From Iris pallida (taxonomy: Eukaryota; Streptophyta; Magnoliopsida; Asparagales; Iridaceae), in assembly GCA_029216955.1 (NCBI GenBank), contig JANAVB010023997.1, positions 709,501 through 773,500 of the forward strand: a stretch of 64,000 nt of DNA, read 5' to 3'. Numbering within the stretch: the stretch's first letter is position 1; every line of letters starts with the position of its first letter. The position numbers and the translations under genes are program-made. Below are positions 58,071-64,000 of the stretch, piece by piece. The notes below the pieces were generated by a model. It was not told where the DNA came from. It was given only the letters and a program-made list of their open reading frames with translations, and searched no databases.

Positions 58071-61000
58071 TGTCACGCCCCAGAACCAGAATACTGGAGA
58101 GCGGGGGCGGACATAGCCAGCTACGTATGATGAAATAGAATCTATCTCACCATACGGCCACGGCTGTCTAGATATGTGAGGGTTTATCTACAAGCCATCA
58201 GTCTCTTAAGGTCATAAAATAGCCTATTGTCTCAATCTCAACCAACTAATAATAATTACAAGATGTCAGATCTCCAAATATACAATTGTAAGGCGTCCCA
58301 AACATTACATATCCAGATGATCATGAAGCTAGTCGTTACAAAATGTGAGGACTAGCAAGAGTTCAGTCATACATGATCAACCCCCGGGGCTTGTCAATCA
58401 TGTTACAGCCCGTAGGCAGACAGTAAGTAAGTACAATCGAGCTAACACTTGCTCGTCGGCTAAACGCCTCAAAAGAATAATTTACAATATTACAGTGGAA
58501 GAACAAAAGAAACCCACTCGATGCCCTGGTTACGCCTGGTGACCACCATCGGGCTGGAAAGCAGGGAGATCCTTTGGTGCTGCTCCGGTATCTGACCATA
58601 CAAAACCAGCTGGGTCAGACCCCAGAAAGAGCAAGTGCCACAAAGGAGGCTTCACTTAGGACTAAAACCAACAAATTATTAGCATTCAACATGTAAGAAA
58701 ACAATAAGTAACACAGATTGGGGTTCGAGCACTACCAATGCACTTGTCCCAATCAGAGAAAATAATTAAGAGAAGCATCATGTTAAATAAAATATAGCTG
58801 GACAATATATATGAAAAGAAGACAATGATGAAAGTGACAATGAAGGGTACAATCAGGATAGTACAATCTGGAGTAACAATAGTGTTCAAGCATTATAGTG
58901 ACAATTTGGAGTGACAATCATTCAATCATGCTGGTACAATCTTGCAATCGATCACTTCTAGACAATACTAAACTGGACTAGACTCCATCCAATCAATCAC
59001 GGCCAATCATTGCCTACGGCTTTCTACATTAACTAACTAGGGTTATCACAATCCTAGTTACTAGCAAGATGCAATGAGATGCTCCAAGTAGTCACAGGCC
59101 CTGCAGCTACCCAGGTTATCCAGGCAATCATTATAGTGACAATCCAGAGAGTTCAATCATTAAAGTATCAATGGAGGGAGAGTGCAAGACAATAGAGTTC
59201 AATCATTAAAGTGACAATCGAGAGTGCCCCACATGACAGTGGGCTGGAAATGTGCCCTACTCGTCGGCAGGCTACAAGTCCAAACATTTGCGGCCGGAAT
59301 AACGGGGTCGCCTGTAACTGGGGAACATCTCTTCATGACTAGTAGATTATTCTAGTTATTAACCTTAGTTTATTTCAATATGTACCCCTGACCATGGTAC
59401 TCAGGGGTCCATGCCCTAGAAATGATGCAAGACAAGACTGGTTCATTTATACAAGCACAATCGCCCACGGTGTCAAGTCATTATACAGGTCATGTCATGT
59501 CATGTCAAGTAGCCGCCGCAACGGCTTATCGAGATATAACATGTCAGATTATCCGGTCAAGTATACTAGTCAGGAGTGCGCCACGACGGGCCACTATCAT
59601 GTCATGTCAGGTTACTGGTCGAGAGCGCACCACTACGGGTCATCATCAAGTCAGGTTGTCATATCAAGTCTATCATGTCAAGCCAATCATGTCAAGTTAT
59701 CATTCCAAACATATTAAATAAATTCGTGATTATCAAGTTCATGACAAAAGGCGTAAGGATATAAAATGGGCGTAAAATATCTAATAAAATATTCATATAC
59801 AGGACTAATATGAATCACCGGTTACAAGTCAAGTGTGCATCCCATCGGGTCACTATCAAGAAGATCAAAAAGTACCCGGATCATAAATCACAGAAATCAG
59901 AAACCATATTAGTCATAAGCAATTCATCAAAAACCGTGCCAGGTCGTGTTGGGTCAAGCAGTCGTGTCATGTGAAACAAGATCTCAAAACTCCAATCCAT
60001 AGAAGAGAAGCCAAGCCTAGAGGATTAAAACAAAATCAACATAGACAATAGATTGCGCAGGGGTTAGAGTGCGCAAGGGATGAACTGCGCGAGAGTTGGA
60101 TCGCGCAGGGGCTGGACTGCGCTGGGTCAAGCGCGCAGGGAAATGGATTGCGCTAGGTCAGATTGCGCAGAAGATGAACTGCGCAAGAGCTGAGCCGCGC
60201 TGAGTCGGGTTGCGCAGGGATCGGATTGCGCACACACTGGATTGCGCACACACCGGATTGCGCAGAGAATGGATTGCGCCAGGGCGAGCTGCGCTGGCTG
60301 GATTGCGCCAAAACGAGCTGCGCGAGGCTAGATTGCGCCAGCACTAAAGAGTGCTGGGCTAACTAGTTTGCGCCAGCACTAAAGAGCGCTGGACTGGATT
60401 GCGCTCGGGAACAGGGGTCTTCTTCCCCAAACCGAGAGAAAAAGCCATGGAACTCAGAAATTCCAAGGACCACAACTAGGTCAAAACAAGTCCAAATCCA
60501 ACTTTGCAAGGGTCTAAATTGTGTAAAATTCAATTCTCTTCCACATAGAACAATCAAAACATGAAAATAAACAAGTTTCATAGATCAAATCCACTAAAAT
60601 CCAAAAATACTTCAAACCTAGATCTACAAAATTCCAAGCTCCAATGGAGAAAATCCAAGTTCTAATGTTGCTCAAAATGAGCTAATAAAACTAATAGACA
60701 AATAAAATGTTGCCCTCAAGTGATAGCAAGATGCACTTGCCTAGGTTGGTGGTGGTGGTGGAGAGGAAGAAGCTTGAGGAAGAAGATGAAGAAAATAATA
60801 AGGAGAGAGAGAGAGAAGTTGATATTTATAATAGGGTGGGGTTCTCCATGTTAAACCAAAATAGACCAAACCAAAATAAACCAAGGTGAACCAAGTCAAG
60901 GCCAATAAACTCTCTCTCTAGCAATTTAAACCAAATGAACCATGAAATAAACCCAGCCTCACTAATCCAAAATAAACCAATGAACCATTAAAACCAATTG

Positions 61001-61139
61001 AACTATCAATGCTAATTAAAACCAAGCCAATGTAAAATAAACCAAGATAACTAATCATGACTAAATAAATAAATAAAAAATATGGGTCCAAAACACGTAT
61101 ACGTATACTAAATACGTATCACAAATTTGGGACATTACA
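58071..61139 (-). repeat. Element C 5' LTR
   Basis: Starts TGTCACGCCCCAG and ends GGGACATTACA, followed by the duplication ggcat. It includes the GCGC-core array at 60049-60405. Confidence 0.93.
60049..60405. repeat. GCGC-core minisatellite in element C 5' LTR
   Basis: Same array as at 55051, with more intact GCGC cores (for example ggatcgcgcag, where the other copy has ggatcgtgcag). Confidence 0.88.
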
Positions 61140-62685
61140 GGCATCGAAGTTATACTTCCTAGTGATATAGGAGTTCTAACGAGTCTACAAGTTCAATCTG
61201 ACTTGGTAGGCAGGATCAAGGCAGCCCAGGCACAGGACCCAAGGATTCAGAAGCTTAGGGAAGAATGTGAGTCGGGACTCAGGGAGGAGATGAGAATTCA
61301 TGAAGACGGTACATTTAGGTTTGGATCTCGTCTATGTGTACCTAGTGGAGATATCAGACAGGAAGTTATGACAGAAGCTCACAGTTCTCAGTATTCTATA
61401 CATCCTGGAGGGACCAAGATGTACCAAGATATCAAGCAGCACTTCTGGTGGAACGGGATGAAGAGGGAGATAGCTAGGTTTGTTTCCCGTTTGCTTGATA
61501 TGTCAGCAAGTAAAGGCAGAACAGCAGAGGCCAGCTAGATTATTACAATCGCTTCCTATCCCGGAATGGAAGTGGGAACACATCACAATGACCGGTTTAC
61601 CGAGATCACCAAGTGGTAAAGATGCTATTTGGGTGATAGTAGATCGGCTTACAAAGGTAGCACACTTTCTTCCTTTCAGAGTAGGACAATCTACAGAAAA
61701 GTTGGCGGAGTTGTACATGCAGCAGATAGTCAGGCAGCATGGAGTCCCTGTCAGTATTGTGTCAGACAGAGATACCCATTTCACATCATATTTCTGGAAG
61801 AGCTTACATCATAGTCTGGGCACCAAGTTAAAATTTAGTACGGCTTACCATCCACAGACGGACGGGCAATCAGAAAGAACAATTCAGACTTTGAAAGATA
61901 TGTTGCGAGCTTGCACCCTAGATTTTGGAGGATCTTGGAAGAGCCACCTGCACTTAGTTGAATTTTCATATAACAACAGTTATCAAGCCAGTATCCAGAT
62001 GGCGCCATTTGAGGCACTATATGGTAAGAAGTGTAGGTCGCCACTAGCATGGGACGATATCGGGGAGAAGAAGATGTTAGGCCCAGAAATGATTGTTCAG
62101 ACAGTTGAAGTGATTAAGAGAATTAGAGAGCGACTTCGAGTTGCGCAGGATCGACAACGTCATTGGGCGGACCAGCATCGTAGGCCGCTAGAGTTTTCTG
62201 TTGGGGACCACGTGTTCTTGCGGATCTCACCTACCCGTGGGGTCATTAGATTTGGCGTTCACGGAAAGTTGAGTCCGCGGTACGTAGGACCATTCGTTAT
62301 CCTTGATAGGGTAGGCGATGTTGCTTATCGTTTATCCCTTCCACCTTCGTTACGAGAGGTGCATGACGTGTTTTATGTATCTCAGTTGCGAAGGTATGTA
62401 TCGGACCCAAGCCATATCCTTGATCATTCTGAGTTGGTTGTTGGTACCAATTTGTCTTACGAGGAGCAGCCTGTGTCCATCTTGGACCGAAGAGAGAAGA
62501 TACTCAAGAACCGAACAATTAACCTTGTCCGGGTTGCTTGGGGTCATCACTCTTTGGGAGAGTCAACGTGGGAACGTGAGGATGATATCCGATCACGGTA
62601 TCCACATCTGTTTGACTCACAAGGTATATCTCTTTCTGCATACCTTGATTGTATTAGCTCCTCATGCTTGTCACCCTATGGATAG
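61140..62685 (+). pseudogene. Element B integrase and chromodomain (3' part of gag-pol)
   Basis: This part continues the polyprotein interrupted at 53077. The integrase zinc domain has [18 protein letters not shown] and CLICQQVK, divided by a +1 base (an extra T in cccgtttgcttg near 61487). The core has [26 protein letters not shown] and [15 protein letters not shown], the D,D,E catalytic set. Then come [19 protein letters not shown] and a chromodomain with [13 protein letters not shown] and [19 protein letters not shown], keeping its aromatic residues. Compared with element A, three residues are missing before TGLPRSP (a 9-nt deletion). The reading frame runs to 62685, past the usual FDS end, because the expected stop is lost. 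Confidence 0.9.
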
Positions 62686-62840
62686 AACTACGTGATATCG
62701 TAGATTGTTAATATAGATATGTTATCTGCTAGTTAACATTGAAGAATGATTGCTTGCTCAAAGTTTCTTGTACCAAAATTTGCTTAGTTTTGATATTCCT
62801 ATCCTGCTTGGATTTGAAATTCCGAGGACGAAATTTTTCT

Positions 62841-62854
62841 AAGGAGGGTAGAGA
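62841..62854 (+). promoter_or_regulatory. Polypurine tract of element B
   Basis: AAGGAGGGTAGAGA lies directly before the 3' LTR, which starts at 62855. It is the expected plus-strand primer. The corresponding tract in A and C reads cttttaaggtgggtag on their sense strand. Confidence 0.75.
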
Positions 62855-64000
62855 TGTCACTTCCCGTTCCCAAAATACGTATTTTAAATGCATGTACTGC
62901 TTAAATGTATTTATTTAATATTTATCATGTATTGTTCTGTATTTTAATTCCTTTAATTTCATGCAAATTAATTCTTTTGCAATTTTATTTCTGCATTTTA
63001 TTTCCTGCTTTTATACTCTGCTTTAGCTATATCTTGGGTTCGGCTTGGATTGGATTAGTATGTTGGTTCAACATGAACCGAAACAAACCCCCATCTACCA
63101 CCACCCCTTCCATTTAAAGCCCCCAAACTCTTTCTCTCTCTTCATTACTCTCCTTCACCATTACTCTTCTTCTTCTTTCTCATTACTCTCTCCACCTACC
63201 AAACCCATAGGCAAGTACATCTTGCTTCTTCATGAGAACCCATTTTTATGGTTCCATTCTCTTTTCCTTGTGATTTTAAGAGAGTTTAGAACTTGGTATT
63301 TTTCATTTTGAAGTTTTATTTTTAGTAGATCTAAAAATTAGTTATTTTCGGATTTGGTGGTTTTGATCTATCAAACTTCTTTGTTTTCAAGTTTTGATGG
63401 TTTCATGTTGTAGAGAATTTTATTCTACCCAATTTTGACCTTTGGAAAGTTGGATTTGGACTTGTTTTGACCAAGTTATGGACTTTTGGAGCTTTGGGTT
63501 CAACCATAGAGTTCTTGCTGATTTTGGAGAAGACAGTGAGCAGTGTACGCGAGCTTTTTAGCTTGTGCCACTGAGCTGCACGTGCTCTTTAGCGCAGTAC
63601 AGTCTGACTCGTATGCTGCCTTTTGGAGTCGTATGGACTTACATACGCTGCCTTGATGAGGAGTCGTATGGAGTACATACGATGCCTTGAAGAGGAGTCG
63701 TATGGAGTCCACACGCTAGCCAGACTTGAGCGTAGCCTGACTTGAGCGAAGCCTGACTTGAGCGTAGCCTGACTTGAGCGTAGGCAGACTTGAGCGTAGC
63801 CTGACTTGAGCGTAGCCTGACTTGAGCGTAGCCTGACTTGAGCGTAGGCAGACTTGAGCGTAGCCTGACTTGAGCGTAGCCTGACTTGAGCGTAGGCTGA
63901 CTTGAGCGTAGCCTGACTTGAGCGTAGGCAGACTTGAGCGTAGCCTGACTTGAGCGTAGGCTGACTTGAGCGTAGGCTGACTTGAGCGTAGCCTGACTTG
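62855..64000 (+). repeat. Element B 3' LTR, cut by the window end
   Basis: Matches 46720 onward with scattered substitutions. It contains TATTTAAAG-like cATTTAAAG near 63113, the motif GTGCTCTTTAGCGC at 63582-63595 and the 16-bp array from 63719 to the end. Confidence 0.92.
63719..64000. repeat. 16-bp minisatellite in element B 3' LTR
   Basis: At least 17 copies of ACTTGAGCGTAGCCTG or the AGGCAG/AGGCTG variants, running off the window. The variant order differs from the array at 47584. Confidence 0.95.

Larger units (their letters stand above)
53078..61139 (-). mobile_element. Element C: young, internally deleted gypsy element nested in B
   Basis: LTRs are 53078-56137 and 58071-61139, flanking only 1.93 kb of internal sequence. 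The duplication ggcat at 53073-53077 and 61140-61144 marks insertion into the gag-pol of B. The LTRs look nearly identical over long stretches, so it is the youngest insertion in the window. The interior has gag and the last part of the chromodomain but lacks protease, RT, RNase H and the integrase core. Confidence 0.93.
46720..64000 (+). mobile_element. Element B: Tekay/Del-like chromovirus split by element C, cut by the window end
   Basis: The 5' LTR is 46720-49603, preceded by a candidate duplication gtcgc (46715-46719). Gag-pol runs from about 49857 to 53077, is interrupted by element C and resumes at 61140 to end at 62685. The 3' LTR starts at 62855 and runs off the window. Removing C and one copy of ggcat restores a nearly continuous polyprotein. 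This is the best preserved autonomous-type element here, with two premature stops and one +1 frameshift. Confidence 0.92.

Overview
The window is nuclear DNA of a flowering plant. The evidence is a multi-exon type II NADH dehydrogenase gene with GT-AG introns, long-LTR Ty3/gypsy chromoviruses, Ty1/copia, L1 and RTE LINEs, an Au-like SINE, hAT and MULE transposons and a plant-mobile-domain gene. The GC-rich first exon of the host gene hints at a monocot, but that is weak. A 13-N gap and two homopolymer indels suggest draft sequence. Nothing bacterial, organellar or viral was recognised.

Layout. 1-2180: old LTR remnant. 2185-4199: decayed hAT element (transposase on minus) with a GGGCC-rich subterminal zone. 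4213-5104: last exons of what looks like a HIT-type zinc-finger gene, with a MITE in an intron. 6034-14533: a Mutator-like element with long inverted termini built from hairpin modules. It carries a broken mudrA gene (plus) and a plant-mobile-domain (PMD) gene (minus), and a ~3.4 kb LTR separates the two. 14913-23958: the one substantial host gene, an alternative NAD(P)H dehydrogenase (NDA type, minus, eight exons), whose introns hold SINE and LINE debris. Each of two exons carries a single-base indel.

24296 to the end is almost all retrotransposon. An old LTR piece (24296-25587) holds element A (25588-36456, minus, full length, TSD gttgc). Then come LTR debris, a 5'-truncated L1 LINE (38446-40745, minus) ending at the gap, and a decayed copia element (about 41060-46380, plus) hit by a 310-bp hAT MITE with an 8-bp TSD. 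Element B (46720 to beyond 64000, plus) has a nearly continuous gag-pol and is split by element C (53078-61139, minus, TSD ggcat), which kept its LTRs and gag but lost most of pol.

A, B and C are related Tekay/Del-like chromoviruses. Their LTR ends are similar, but each has its own GCG-rich minisatellite in the LTR, next to a shared GCGCTAAAGAGCGC-type motif. The most interesting items are the PMD-carrying MULE with its hairpin termini, the shared LTR motif plus array, the gag-only derivative C, and the frameshifts in the NDA gene.
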